Made by a program: the position numbers and the translations under genes
Notes under the pieces: generated by a model
Told to the model about the DNA's origin: nothing
Database searches by the model: none
Seen by the model: the letters and a program-made list of their open reading frames with translations, nothing else
Shown: positions 35,138 to 44,844 of the stretch, in pieces
Position numbering within the stretch: position 1 is the stretch's first letter
Layout of the letters: each line of letters opens with the position of its first letter
Origin: Candidatus Binatia bacterium
GTDB taxonomy: Bacteria > Desulfobacterota > Binatia > UBA12015
Assembly (NCBI GenBank): GCA_029243485.1
Contig: JAQWRY010000010.1
Span: 1-64,000, forward strand
Length of the DNA: 64,000 nucleotides
Reading direction: 5' to 3'

Positions 35138-37501
35138 ATGACGCGATTCGCTCTTCTCTCTTCCGTCGTCGTTGCCCTCGTATGCTTGCACCCCGTGGCC
35201 GCCGCCGCCATCTCTCCTGCGACGACCAATAACGACTTCCTTCTCCCGGGCACGCAGCCGCTCACGGTCGTCGACGACTTCTCGACTTCCGCAGAGTGCG
35301 CGGGGTGTCACTCCGGCTTCGGCGATCCCGGCGCCGAGCCCATGCGTGCGTGGGAGGGTTCCATGCTCGCGCAGGCCGGACGCGATCCTCTCCTGTGGGC
35401 CGCGCTGGCGATCGCCAACCAGGACGTGCCGGCGTCGGGCGAGACCTGCCTGCGATGCCACTTGCCCAAGGGGTGGCTCGAGGGGCGCTCGGCGAACCCG
35501 GATGGTTCTTCCATGACGGCTGACGATCGCGAAGGTGTGCAGTGCGCGGTCTGTCACCGAATGGTCGATCCCTTCGCCGATCCGGCGAACCCCGCAGAGG
35601 ACGCTGCGATCCTGGCCGGCCTCGCTGCACCGGTACCTGCTTTCGAGAGCGGTATGATGGTGGTCGATTCGTTCGACCGACTGCGCGGCCCGTTGGACCT
35701 CATCGGAGATCTGGGAGGAGACCCACACCCGGCGGGGGTCTCAACGCTCGTCTCCCCATTCCATGAGAGCTCGGAGCTCTGCGGCACGTGTCACAACGTG
35801 CGCAATCCCGCTTTCACCAAGAACGACGTGACGGGAGAGTGGGAGTTGAATGCGGTCGACACGGCGAGCGCCGAGCCGACCAAGGGTTTCCCGGAGCAGT
35901 CGACGTATGACGAATGGGCGAACAGCGAGTATGCGTCTACCGGCGTCTTCGCGCCGGAGTTCGGCGGCAACAAGCAGGTCGTATCGACTTGTCAGGACTG
36001 CCACATGGTCGACGTGTCGGGACGCGCTGCGGCGGGTGGCATCGAGCGTGACGACGTGCCGGCCCACGGCTTCGCGGGTGCGAACACGTTCATCCCGTAC
36101 GTCCTGCCCTTCCATCCCCAGTTCGGGAGCGAGGTCGACGCCGGCCTCTTGCTCGAGGGCGCCGCACGCAACGTCGACATGCTGCGCAAGGCAGCCTCGT
36201 TGGAAGCAGGGATCGTTGCCGGCGACCTCGTGGTGCGCGTCACGAACGAGTCCGGCCACAAGCTTCCGACCGGCTACCCCGAAGGCCGCCGGATGTGGCT
36301 GCACGTCCAGGCCTTCGATGCCCAGAACAATGTGGTGTTCGAATCCGGAAGCTACACCGACGCGACCGCAACGCTCGAGAGTGACCCGAATATTCACGTG
36401 TGGGAATCCGAGATGGGCCTCAGCGCCGCAGTGGCGGCAGTGAACGGGCAGCCGGTCGGCAAGAGCTTCCATCTCGCGCTGAACAACGTTCGGCTGAAGG
36501 ACAACCGCATTCCGCCGCGAGGTTTCACGAACGCGGCCTTCGAGTTGGTCGACGCAGAGCCCGTCTCCGCTACCTACGCCGACTTCCAATACTGGGACGA
36601 GGTCACCTATCCCGTCGGTCCGAGTGCCGTCCAGGCGGGGGTGACGCTCTACTACCAAACGGCATCACGCGAATACGTCGAGTTTCTGGACGCCGAGAAC
36701 ACGACGAACGCAGCCGGTACGATTCTCTACGACCTCTGGGATCAGCACCATCCGTCTTCGCCGGTTGCGATGGCGCAGGCCTTCGTCGGCGTGGGTCCGA
36801 AGGCGGTCGCATCCTGCCGGAAGTCGGTGGAGACGGCTCAAGCGAAGTACCGCAAGCGACACTACCGGGCATGGTCACGTTGTTACGAGCGTGAGGTCAG
36901 CGGTCTTCCTTGCGATCTCGTCGACACGCTGGTGCGCGTTGATCGCGCGGGCGAGACGCTACGCGAACGGCTCGGTGGTGTGAAGGACGCGAAGTGCGCG
37001 GGATCGAGCCTCACGCCGTTGAGCCTCGGGCATGGAACCGTCTGTCCCATGCCGTGTCAGCACATCGTTCTTTTCGACATGGCCGATCTCGCCTCCTGCG
37101 CGATCTGTCAGGCCGACGCACTGAACGGCGAAGCACTCGAGGCGGCCTACGGCTCTCAGCCGCAGACGCTGCCGAACGTCCTGCTCCCGACGGAGCGTGC
37201 GTGCCAGGCGTCGCTCGACAAGGCGGCGAGCATCCACAGCCACAAGTGGATGCGTGTCGTCGCCCGCTGCGAGCGAGACAATGCTTCCGGGAAGAACGCG
37301 CCCGCCCTGGACTGCTCTGTCGAGCCCGCCGGCAAACTCCAGGCGGTCAAGGGCAAGGCCGCGAACCGCGTCGCGAAGTGTGACGACTTGGGCAGCATCC
37401 CGGGCTGCGCAACCGCTGGGAGCTTGGTGGCGGTTGAGGCGTGCCTCGAGACGGCGATCGGCCCGGCGATCGCGGACTACACGAACGTCGCGTACCCCTG
37501 A
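35138..37501 (+). CDS. Periplasmic pentaheme cytochrome c with C-terminal cysteine-rich module
   Basis: 787 aa with a signal peptide (LLSSVVVALVCLHPVAAAA). Five heme-binding CxxCH motifs: CAGCH 54-58, CLRCH 104-108, CAVCH 136-140, CGTCH 215-219 and CQDCH 285-289. The middle domain (about 300-560) is beta-rich and contains NESGHKLPTGYPEGRRMWLH, as in cytochrome c554-like or tetrathionate/hydroxylamine-type multiheme proteins. The last 220 residues lack hemes and hold two copies of a helical Cys module (CRKSVETAQAKYRKRHYRAW and CQASLDKAASIHSHKWMRVV). It likely moves electrons in the periplasm; the partner is unknown and the gene stands alone. Confidence 0.85.
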   Translation: MTRFALLSSVVVALVCLHPVAAAAISPATTNNDFLLPGTQPLTVVDDFSTSAECAGCHSGFGDPGAEPMRAWEGSMLAQAGRDPLLWAALAIANQDVPASGETCLRCHLPKGWLEGRSANPDGSSMTADDREGVQCAVCHRMVDPFADPANPAEDAAILAGLAAPVPAFESGMMVVDSFDRLRGPLDLIGDLGGDPHPAGVSTLVSPFHESSELCGTCHNVRNPAFTKNDVTGEWELNAVDTASAEPTKGFPEQSTYDEWANSEYASTGVFAPEFGGNKQVVSTCQDCHMVDVSGRAAAGGIERDDVPAHGFAGANTFIPYVLPFHPQFGSEVDAGLLLEGAARNVDMLRKAASLEAGIVAGDLVVRVTNESGHKLPTGYPEGRRMWLHVQAFDAQNNVVFESGSYTDATATLESDPNIHVWESEMGLSAAVAAVNGQPVGKSFHLALNNVRLKDNRIPPRGFTNAAFELVDAEPVSATYADFQYWDEVTYPVGPSAVQAGVTLYYQTASREYVEFLDAENTTNAAGTILYDLWDQHHPSSPVAMAQAFVGVGPKAVASCRKSVETAQAKYRKRHYRAWSRCYEREVSGLPCDLVDTLVRVDRAGETLRERLGGVKDAKCAGSSLTPLSLGHGTVCPMPCQHIVLFDMADLASCAICQADALNGEALEAAYGSQPQTLPNVLLPTERACQASLDKAASIHSHKWMRVVARCERDNASGKNAPALDCSVEPAGKLQAVKGKAANRVAKCDDLGSIPGCATAGSLVAVEACLETAIGPAIADYTNVAYP

Positions 37502-37704
37502 CGGTTGGCCGGGAGGCTGAGGATGCGCCTCTGGGTCCGACGAGAGCGAGCGTCACTCCGATGCCGCGCCCCGTTCTCGGTCATTGGCGCGTGAGGTGAA
37601 CTGCTAGCTGCCGCTTCAAGCCCTCCGGCGCGATGTGGGTCTCGAGAAAGAGGTGGACTTCGTGGGGTCCGTTGCGTTCGAGGGCGTGGTTGAGAGATAG
37701 CGCA

Positions 37705-37976
37705 CCGCGTATTTCTTCGTCCTTTCCGCCGTGGCATCACGCCCAATTGCGTCATCGAGGCGATGGCCATGGAGCTGCCGGTCGTGAGCAGTCGCTCGGG
37801 CGCCATTCCCGAACTGGTCGAGGACGACGTGAACGGGATTCTCGTACTGCCGGGCGACGGTCACGGCGGCGATCCTGCGGTTGGCGGGCGACCCCGCGCT
37901 ACGACGTCGCTTCGGCGAGGCGGGTCGCCGAAGGGCGGAGGAGCGTTTCGACCTGAGCTGGAACGTGCGGGCGTAA
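37705..37976 (+). pseudogene. C-terminal remnant of a GT4 glycosyltransferase, frameshifted
   Basis: The frame reads TPNCVIEAMAMELPVVSSRS, GAIPELVEDDVNGILVLPGD, which is the nucleotide-sugar binding EX7E region of family 4 glycosyltransferases. Near 37858 the frame shifts and continues LRLAGDPALRRRFGEAGRRR, then AEERFDLSWNVRA and a stop at 37976. The rest of the gene is absent. Confidence 0.65.
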
Positions 37977-38151
37977 GTGGAAGTTTTTCGATCCTGAAAG
38001 ATTCTGACGTGGTGCGGCAGCTCAGGCGTGGCCCTCGGTCCTGAGATCCCGACAGAGCGCGAGGAGTACGTCGATCTACGCGAGTGCCCGCGGCCCGGCA
38101 TCGGGATATCGCGCGAGGATCTCATCCGCACGCCGACATGACACCGAGTGT

Positions 38152-39696
38152 CTACGCCCCGGCGCTCGCGCTCGTCACACGAACCGGAACACTCTGCCCC
38201 TTGTCCAGCATCGCCGCCGGAAGATCATTCGTATGCGTGAGCGTCCTCCTGCGGAACGGGCTCGCAAGCAACTCGAGGATGTCCGACGTCTTCATGTACC
38301 GGGAGAAGTTTCGCAGAAGCTTGAACGTCTTCCGTGGCCGCAGAAAGATCCTCTTTGCGAACAGAATCGCGTAGCCCTTCTGTCGCGCCCGATTAATGAC
38401 CTCACCGGGGAGCACACGGGAGTCGATGTCCGAGCACTTGAACCACTTATACCAGTCGCGCTTGTCGTCGATGATCCCGAGGTCGAGGTACTCGCGCCAG
38501 AGTGGCGTGCCCCGGTAGGCGCAAAGACGGTTGAAGCCGAACGTGTCGAGTTCGAGCTTGGCCGCGAACCGGAAGCTCTCGACGATGTCCTCCTCGGTCT
38601 CGTCGGGTGAGCCGAGGAGGAAGAAGCCGTGGCACGTTTCGATCCCGTTGCGCTTCGCTTCGCGGACGGCGTTCTCGCACTGCTCGAGAGTCTGGCTCTT
38701 CTTGAGACGATCGAGGACTTTCTGCGTGCCCGCTTCGATTCCGAACGCGAGGAAGCCGCAGTTTGCGCGTCCCATGATCGGAAACTGATCGACGGCGACG
38801 GAGTCCACGCGTCCTTCGCAGCCCCAGCGGATCTCCAGCTTGCGATCGATGATGCCCTGGCAGATCTCGTTGATGCGTTTGCGCTTCAGAAGGAAGTGAT
38901 CGTCCGTCAGGTAGACCGAGCGGTAGCCCTGATCGTTCAGTTGCTGCAGTTCGCCGAGCACGTGCTCGGCCGAGCGGCAGCGCCACTTTCCATCCGCCAG
39001 CGCCGGGATGTCGCAGTACACGCAGGGGTAAGGGCAACCGCGGGAGCTCTGCATCGTGCAGAACTTGTCGAGCGAGAGCACGGTGGGGACGTCCAGCGGC
39101 ATCGACTCGATGTAGTCGATGGGGAGCGACATGCGGTCGGGGTAGGGGAAGCGGTCGAGATCTTTCAGGATCGGTCGGGGCGGATTCTCGACGATGTCGT
39201 CCCCGTTGCGCCAGACCAGTCCGTTGACGAGTCCGAGATTCCCCAGGTTGGCGAGGTAGTCGGGCAACAACTCTTCACCTTCGCCGCGTCCGACGGCATC
39301 GGCATTCTCGCAGTCGATCAGGCACTGTCGGGTATTCATCGACGCGAAGACGCCGCCGAGAATGATCGGCGTATCCGGCGCGGCGCGCTTCAGGCGCGCG
39401 GCCATTTGCTTCGTCGTCGGGTACGAAGTCGTCGACAAGAACGAGAGCGCGATGACGTCGGGATTCTCTTCGACGACGGCCTCGGCAATGTTCTCTTCCT
39501 TCATCTCCGGATGACAGGTGTCGAACATGCGGACTTCGTGTCCGGCTTCGCGCAGGACGGGCGCGAGGGTTTCGATTCCGAGAGGCGGGAAGGCCATGAC
39601 CTTGACGCGCCCCTCCTCAGATTCCCCGCCGCCGAGCTCTGCCGGCAACATGCGATAGAAATCCTCGTCGCGGACGTAAATCAGGAAGACCTTCAT
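38152..39696 (-). CDS. B12-binding-domain radical SAM protein
   Basis: 514 aa. The N-terminal cobalamin-type Rossmann domain spans about residues 1-160 (PPLGIETLAPVLREAGHEVR, VIALSFLSTTSYPTTKQM), with no DxHxxG motif. The radical SAM core follows, with the cluster motif SSRGCPYPCVYCDIPALADG (CxxxCxxC), then GFLAFGIEAGTQKVLDRLKK. This group includes hopanoid and Mg-porphyrin-type methylases and cyclases; the substrate here is unknown. The gene is monocistronic. Confidence 0.85.
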   Translation of the reverse strand: MKVFLIYVRDEDFYRMLPAELGGGESEEGRVKVMAFPPLGIETLAPVLREAGHEVRMFDTCHPEMKEENIAEAVVEENPDVIALSFLSTTSYPTTKQMAARLKRAAPDTPIILGGVFASMNTRQCLIDCENADAVGRGEGEELLPDYLANLGNLGLVNGLVWRNGDDIVENPPRPILKDLDRFPYPDRMSLPIDYIESMPLDVPTVLSLDKFCTMQSSRGCPYPCVYCDIPALADGKWRCRSAEHVLGELQQLNDQGYRSVYLTDDHFLLKRKRINEICQGIIDRKLEIRWGCEGRVDSVAVDQFPIMGRANCGFLAFGIEAGTQKVLDRLKKSQTLEQCENAVREAKRNGIETCHGFFLLGSPDETEEDIVESFRFAAKLELDTFGFNRLCAYRGTPLWREYLDLGIIDDKRDWYKWFKCSDIDSRVLPGEVINRARQKGYAILFAKRIFLRPRKTFKLLRNFSRYMKTSDILELLASPFRRRTLTHTNDLPAAMLDKGQSVPVRVTSASAGA

Positions 39697-40194
39697 GTTT
39701 GATCCCTACAGGGTTCTGACCCAAGCACCACTGCCCAACTATCGAATTCTCGCTCGGGTTGAGACATTCTTCCTCCTAAAAGGACCCTCATAGAGGCCCC
39801 GAAAGGCAGGATTCTCTCTGGCCCGGCAACGAAATCATCGCGAAACGAGCCGCTCGGAGCGGGTCGAAGGCCGGTCCGCCCTACTGCTGCAACGCCCAGC
39901 GAGGAGCCCCGCGCATACACACGCTCCTCGAGAGGGGAAGGCAGCATCGCTCATTGCTTCGGAGCCGGAGCGCGAAGAAATATTCCCGAAAAAAAGAAAT
40001 CGACGGGGACTCGACAGTCTTTTGCGCCGCGAAGCGGCTCCGAGCCGAGCCGAACCCGTCACGCCCGCGCCGCGCCACCCTCTCATCTCGATCCTTTGTA
40101 TTGCAGGCGGACCGGTCCTATCCCCTCGCCAGGACCGAAGCGGAGTACGACAATGCCGGCCGCGAAGCCGGACCCGGCCTGGTAGTCTGCGCGC
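39697..40194. other. 498-bp intergenic region, no gene recognised
   Basis: Divergent promoters for the radical SAM and SGNH genes must lie here. There is a purine-rich run at about 39985-40000. No coding sequence or clear promoter stands out. Confidence 0.4.
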
Positions 40195-41262
40195 ATGCGC
40201 TCTGGACTCCGGGGACGGTTCTTACTGTTCGTCGCCTCGACCGCCCTCACGCTGCTGTCCCTCGAAGTCGTTTTTCGTGTGGTCGCGTGGCGCGAGGACC
40301 GACGCGCCCTGGAGTTCGCTCTTGCGAATCCGGCTCCCCTTCCGACCGACCGATCTGCCTGGTTGCGGGAGATTCTGCAGATCAGTGCCGATGATCGCAT
40401 CGTCTACGAGCTTCGTCCGGCCATCGAGGATGTCTCCTTCGTTGGCGCTTCCCTCTCTACCAACGAGCGCGGCTTTCGTGGACCCGAGGTCACGACGCCG
40501 AAGCCCAGGGGCTGGAAACGGATCGTCGGGATCGGGGATTCCACGCAGTTCGGTTGGGGGGTCGAGCGAGAGGAAGCCTATCTCGAGCTCCTCGCACGCG
40601 GCCTCAGTTCGCAAGGGGGCCAACACTGGGACGCCGTCAATACGGGTGTCCCCGGCTACAATACGGTCATGGAGGTTCGGACGCTGCGTGAGAAGGCGCT
40701 CGATCTCGAGCCCGATCTCGTCGTGCTTGGCTTGGTCGCGAATGATCTGCAGCTGCCGAATTTCATCCGTGCCCGGTCGGATGTCTTCGCGCTGAATGAG
40801 TCGTTCCTGCTCAGGGTCGCGCGCGAGGGTCTCGATGCGGGAACTGCCGCGGCTCCGAAGGGCCTCGTCGACTCGCCGCGCGAAGGCGATGGCGGCTTCG
40901 GGTTCGAGAGCGATCCGCACCGGGTGCCACCGCAGTACGAAGACATGGTGGGTTGGGCGCCCTTTGAGGCCGCGCTCGACGAGCTCGCGGAGATGCGTGA
41001 CGCGCATGGCTTCGACGTGGTGGCGGTGAGCCTTTGGAAGGTGGCGCCTCTGGATCGGATGCTCGCGGCATGCGAAGCCCGCGGCTTTACGACCGTGCTC
41101 GCGGAGCCGGCCATCGGCGGGTACATCCGCGCTAACGACCTCGAGCACTACCAGGAGTCCGAGATGACGGTGTCGCTGACGGATCCGCACCCTTCCGCCA
41201 TCACTCACGGTCTGATCGCCGAAGTCCTTCTGGACCGAATCGCGACGGCGCGAGGCCACTAG
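40195..41262 (+). CDS. Membrane-anchored SGNH/GDSL hydrolase
   Basis: 355 aa with an N-terminal membrane helix (FLLFVASTALTLLSLEVVFR). SGNH blocks: IVGIGDSTQFGWGVEREEAY (Ser), VNTGVPGYNTVMEVR (Gly/Asn), LVVLGLVANDLQLPN (Asn) and LTDPHPSAITHGLIAEVLLD (Asp-His). It probably deacylates a surface or periplasmic glycan or lipid. It is similar in type to the SGNH-like protein beside the MBOAT gene at the right end. Confidence 0.85.
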   Translation: MRSGLRGRFLLFVASTALTLLSLEVVFRVVAWREDRRALEFALANPAPLPTDRSAWLREILQISADDRIVYELRPAIEDVSFVGASLSTNERGFRGPEVTTPKPRGWKRIVGIGDSTQFGWGVEREEAYLELLARGLSSQGGQHWDAVNTGVPGYNTVMEVRTLREKALDLEPDLVVLGLVANDLQLPNFIRARSDVFALNESFLLRVAREGLDAGTAAAPKGLVDSPREGDGGFGFESDPHRVPPQYEDMVGWAPFEAALDELAEMRDAHGFDVVAVSLWKVAPLDRMLAACEARGFTTVLAEPAIGGYIRANDLEHYQESEMTVSLTDPHPSAITHGLIAEVLLDRIATARGH

Positions 41263-41428
41263 CAGCGGCGGCGGTGGAGCGGAAGGCCCGTTGGCGTTTC
41301 GACGGCGTCGGGTGGTCGATTGAGCTCCTCCACAACCGTTCCCCCGCTTCGATTGGTCCGCATGGCAGGCGAGCGCTAGGATAACGAGTGCCGTTCGCGA
41401 AACGCCGTAGCGTTTAGGAGACCGTCCC

Positions 41429-42274
41429 GTGGGAAGCCTCTCGACACACCAAATCGATCACTATTGGGAGCACGGCTACGTCGTGGTGCCCGGCGTTCTC
41501 GAACCGGACCAGATCGAGCGTTACCTCTCGCGTGCCAAAGAGATCGCACGCGGTGATTTCCCAGACGGCGCTGCGAACCGTCTCGTGAAGGACATCCAGT
41601 TCGCGAAGGGCGAGCTGCCGATGCCCGACGATCCCGAGCACGCGCTCTGGAAGATCATCAACCCCGATCGCTTCGATACGACGATGGCCGAGTGCCTGCG
41701 CTTCCCACGTGTCCTCGAGGCCGTTTCCAGCCTGATCGGCGAGGACCTTCTCGCCTTTCTCTTGATGTTCATCTACAAGCCGCCCGGCGTCGCGCAGTCC
41801 GTGCATCCGTTCCACCAGGACGCTGCGTACTTCCCGTTCCGTCCGCAGAAGCAGTGCGTCGGGGTGTGGATCCCTCTCGACCCGGTCTCCGAGGCGAACG
41901 GTGGACTCACGATCGTTCCCGGCTCGCACCGGCTTCCCATTCAGCAGCACGAGATCAAGGAAGGCATCAATTTCGGAGCGCTCGCGGCGGCCGGGATCGA
42001 AGGAAACGACGCGTATCACGCCGAGGCGATCACACTGGAGCTTCGGCCTGGTGACTGTGTTCTCTTCAGTACCAAGATGCTCCACCGAACCGGCGGCAAC
42101 CGAACCACCGAACATCGGCGCGTGGTGACGCTGCACATGGCGAGCGCGAAGTGCGTGCCGCTCGGACCGCAGCTGAGTGAGTACGGGTTTACTTCGGTGC
42201 AGGGCGAGACGTTCGAGGGATGTCTGCAGCCAGTGGGAGATCCGGCGCTGGCGCTCCTGAACTCGCGCGTCTGA
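41429..42274 (+). CDS. Phytanoyl-CoA dioxygenase (PhyH) family protein
   Basis: 281 aa starting at GTG 41429, with AGGAG 8 bases upstream. Iron ligands: H129 and D131 in HPFHQDAAYFPF, and H219 in LHRTGG, with Arg for 2-oxoglutarate just after. The N-terminus YWEHGYVVVPGVLEPDQIER is typical of the family. It hydroxylates an alkyl or acyl substrate with Fe(II), O2 and 2-oxoglutarate; the substrate is unknown. It converges with a thioesterase gene 8 bases away. Confidence 0.9.
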   Translation: MGSLSTHQIDHYWEHGYVVVPGVLEPDQIERYLSRAKEIARGDFPDGAANRLVKDIQFAKGELPMPDDPEHALWKIINPDRFDTTMAECLRFPRVLEAVSSLIGEDLLAFLLMFIYKPPGVAQSVHPFHQDAAYFPFRPQKQCVGVWIPLDPVSEANGGLTIVPGSHRLPIQQHEIKEGINFGALAAAGIEGNDAYHAEAITLELRPGDCVLFSTKMLHRTGGNRTTEHRRVVTLHMASAKCVPLGPQLSEYGFTSVQGETFEGCLQPVGDPALALLNSRV

Positions 42275-42281
42275 GTGCCGC

Positions 42282-42953
42282 TCAGTCCTCGTCCCAGCCG
42301 GGTGCATCCCCGAGCGGTCGCGCGGGGACGATGAAAATCCCGTCGGCCTCGGCGCACAGTGCTTTGCCCGCCCAGATCTCGGCTTTCGACGCGATCTTCC
42401 GGCCCACGCGTTCGTCGGTACGGACCTCGAATCGCAGGTTCGTGCAGAGCGGCGTCGGTTGTCGGTACCGGATCGTGAGAGTCCCGGTCATTCCGGGAAT
42501 GCCGACGTTCAGGTTGTGTTGGCCCATGATGCAGTCGAGGAGATGGGCGACGTAGCCACCGTGCACGCAGCCGGGCGGACCTTCCCACGCGATGTCCAGA
42601 TTCACGCGACCGGTGGTGATACCCTCGGACGTCGCCAGGTCGATTGGCATCGTCATCGGATGGTGCGGGCCGCCGAGAACGCCGGACACGTAGAACGGTC
42701 TCCCGGCCGGTGGATCTGCCGGACGGCCCAGGTTGAGGCCCACAAGTCGCGCGTGGGGCGCAAGTCGCGCGCGGATCGCGTCGATCTGCTCGGCTGCCCA
42801 CGCGACGTCGGTTTCGAAGTCTTTCGCCCCGTCCACCGTCCGAAGGATTTGCTCGATCAGCGCGTGCGTTTCGGTGGCGAGCGGTGAAAGCGCCCCGGGT
42901 GCGGTTCGCATGACCTCCGATACTCGCGCGGCGGCGCGCTCGTCACTGTCCAT
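42282..42953 (-). CDS. PaaI-like hotdog thioesterase
   Basis: 223 aa. The hotdog motif GPPGCVHGGYVAHLLDCIMG is in the second half, followed by GMTGTLTIRYRQPTPL and VGRKIASKAEIWAGK. It hydrolyses acyl-CoA thioesters in the cytoplasm. The N-terminal 80 residues are helical and without motif. Confidence 0.82.
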   Translation of the reverse strand: MDSDERAAARVSEVMRTAPGALSPLATETHALIEQILRTVDGAKDFETDVAWAAEQIDAIRARLAPHARLVGLNLGRPADPPAGRPFYVSGVLGGPHHPMTMPIDLATSEGITTGRVNLDIAWEGPPGCVHGGYVAHLLDCIMGQHNLNVGIPGMTGTLTIRYRQPTPLCTNLRFEVRTDERVGRKIASKAEIWAGKALCAEADGIFIVPARPLGDAPGWDED

Positions 42954-43691
42954 GAAGCAGACTCGTACGGAGCGGCGTGCGGCCGGTCAACGGGGCTCTG
43001 GTTCCCTCGATCTCCGAGACTCCCTGTCGAGGCGCTTTGGGCCGTGACCTCGAGGTGCGCAGGCCGGGCTCGTTCGAGATCGTAGACCTCGACACCGCCG
43101 TGCTCGTAAACCAGGGCCGCGCGATTGATCTGCCAGTTCAGTGCTTCCTCGACGCGCGCTCGCTGCCGGAGGTCCGCCGCCCGCGTCACCAACAGCCCTG
43201 GAGCCCGATCGACGGCCTGCTCGCGAACCCAGGGGTCTTCTACCCAATCCGAGACGATGGCCCTGCGGTCTGCGATCTCGGGCCAGTGCATCGCGAGATA
43301 CGACGCGGTCCACCCCATGTCGGTCAGAAGAACGAAGTCATCTTTGAACTCGCTCGACGAGATCCACGACGCGACGTCTCGCATCTCCAAGTGCGGATTA
43401 CCCGTGATCCACACTCGCGTGTCGTACCGCTCGGTAGGTTCGAAGGAGCCGAGCATGCCGATGAGCAACGTCGCTGCGGCGATTGACCCGATCCCCGGAC
43501 GAAGGGTCTGAAGCGGAAGCCACATCATCGGGAAGCAGGAGCACGATGCCGAGCACGAGGTACCGCGAGCACATGCTCTCCCCGCGGATCCCGGCGAAGT
43601 AGAGGCTCGCGGACCAGAATACGATCACCACTGCCAAGTACAGGACCCATGTGGGCGGAACTCGACGTGCGGGTTGGGCGGCGACCATCAC
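42857..43691 (-). pseudogene. Membrane glycosyltransferase-like gene (ArnT/GT39 type), truncated and frameshifted
   Basis: From 43691 the frame reads two hydrophobic helices and SLYFAGIRGESMCSRYLVLG, a loop typical of the C-terminal membrane part of dolichyl-phosphate-mannose-type transferases. At about 43527 the frame shifts by one base (LLLP to MMWLPLQTL). The second frame then gives IAAATLLIGMLGSFEPTERY, the periplasmic tail VWITGNPHLEMRDVASWISS and VYEHGGVEVYDLER. The first 10 or so membrane helices are missing. The end overlaps the thioesterase start, so the tail after about 42960 is not original. Confidence 0.55.
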
Positions 43692-43848
43692 ACCGCGCTC
43701 CTCTCGCGCAGGCTGAGAAAACGAACAGCCGACCCACGATCCGGTCGACGTCCCGCGATCCGCGCCCGCCCGGGAATCAGTAGAAGCCCCCGGAATGACC
43801 GGAGGCCAAGGCGAAACACCGAAGGCTCGCCCGACCAGTTGCGGCGAG

Positions 43849-43894
43849 AGTAACGATTAACGAAAGCGCTGAGATTAACGAACGTCCCTACTTC
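43849..43894 (-). repeat. Interspersed repeat, half copy 1
   Basis: A 46-bp unit, minus orientation, starting GAAGTAGGGACGTTCGTTAA. It is identical at 38 of 46 positions to the copy at 59552-59597. It has TTAATC twice, 18 bp apart. Confidence 0.8.
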
Positions 43895-44000
43895 GGAGAC
43901 CGGAGCGACGTCGGGCGAGCTCTGTTGGGCGAAGGGCAGACGCGCGGCGTTTCGTGAGGGGCCTGAGCGATGACAGCCCCCCAAGGACGAGCGGGTCCTC

Positions 44001-44372
44001 CTAGAACGGGGGTTCTTCCCCCTCGTCGGAGAACCCGGAATCCTCCTTCGCACCGCCACCGCCACCGCCACCGCCCGCGCTCCCATTCAGCTTCTGCACG
44101 GTCCAGACGTCGAGCGAGTTGAAGTACTTCACCTCGTTCGTCGGGCTCGTCCACTCGCGGCCACGCAGGCTGAACTCCACGCGGACCTCGTCGCCCTGCT
44201 GGAATTCATCGAGCGTCGCGCAGCGGTCGCCCGTCAGCTGGAAGAGCACGTACTGCGGGTATTCGGGGTTGCCTTCCGTCATCTGCACCACGAACTCACG
44301 CTTTTTGAAGCGCTCGGTGATCTGCTTGGCGTCGAAGAGTTTGAAGATGGTCCCTGTCGCTTCCAATCCCAT
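44001..44372 (-). CDS. DUF3127 single-stranded DNA-binding-like protein
   Basis: 123 aa. The DUF3127 OB-like domain: TGTIFKLFDAKQITERFKKR, PEYPQYVLFQLTGDRCATLD and VRVEFSLRGREW. A poly-Gly linker (about 8 Gly) leads to an acidic tail ending SDEGEEPPF. This layout copies SSB proteins, whose acidic tail ending in P-F recruits repair proteins. A role in DNA metabolism is inferred. It starts with ATG 44372. Confidence 0.85.
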   Translation of the reverse strand: MGLEATGTIFKLFDAKQITERFKKREFVVQMTEGNPEYPQYVLFQLTGDRCATLDEFQQGDEVRVEFSLRGREWTSPTNEVKYFNSLDVWTVQKLNGSAGGGGGGGGAKEDSGFSDEGEEPPF

Positions 44373-44428
44373 CTACGGACCATAAGCATTCCGCACCCGG
44401 AATGGCAGTAGGCACTGCGCGCAAAATC

Positions 44429-44751
44429 TCAATCGCCGAGCTTTACGACGTTCTCCTTGCTCAGTGAGCGCGGCATCAGGCGTCCCGGGCGCGCCTCGTA
44501 CGTCTGGACCACCATTGCGTCGGGCTCCGGGGCCCAGCTCAGGTGCAACGGCCGCGCGGCGTCGTAGAGGTAGATTCGGTCGTAGGGCAGATTCTTGGTG
44601 GCCACGCGACGCCGCCGAACTCATTCTCCAGCGGGCCAGGCAGCTCTTCGTCGAGCGGCGCCATCGCAGCCCAGGTCTCTGGCGGCTCGGGGCGGTTCGC
44701 GATGACCTCGTCCTTCGTCGCGAGCACCTGCCAGGTTTCGCAGCAGTGCAC
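44429..44751 (-). pseudogene. Frameshifted small gene of unknown function
   Basis: Frame A from 44751 reads MHCCETWQVLATKDEVIANR and ends with LENEFGGVA. Near 44610 the sense continues in another frame as TKNLPYDRIYLYDAARPLHL, MVVQTYEARPGRLMPRS and KENVVKLGD, with a stop at 44429. Both parts have good coding texture. No family is recognised, and the N-terminus may be missing. Confidence 0.45.
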
Positions 44752-44844
44752 AGAGGGGGCGGGTGGAGGTCAGGAGGTTCTCCGGGGTGGGCCGGGTTTT
44801 CGTCACGTCGAACCCTAGGACGACTTTAAACGAAAGAGCGAGCG

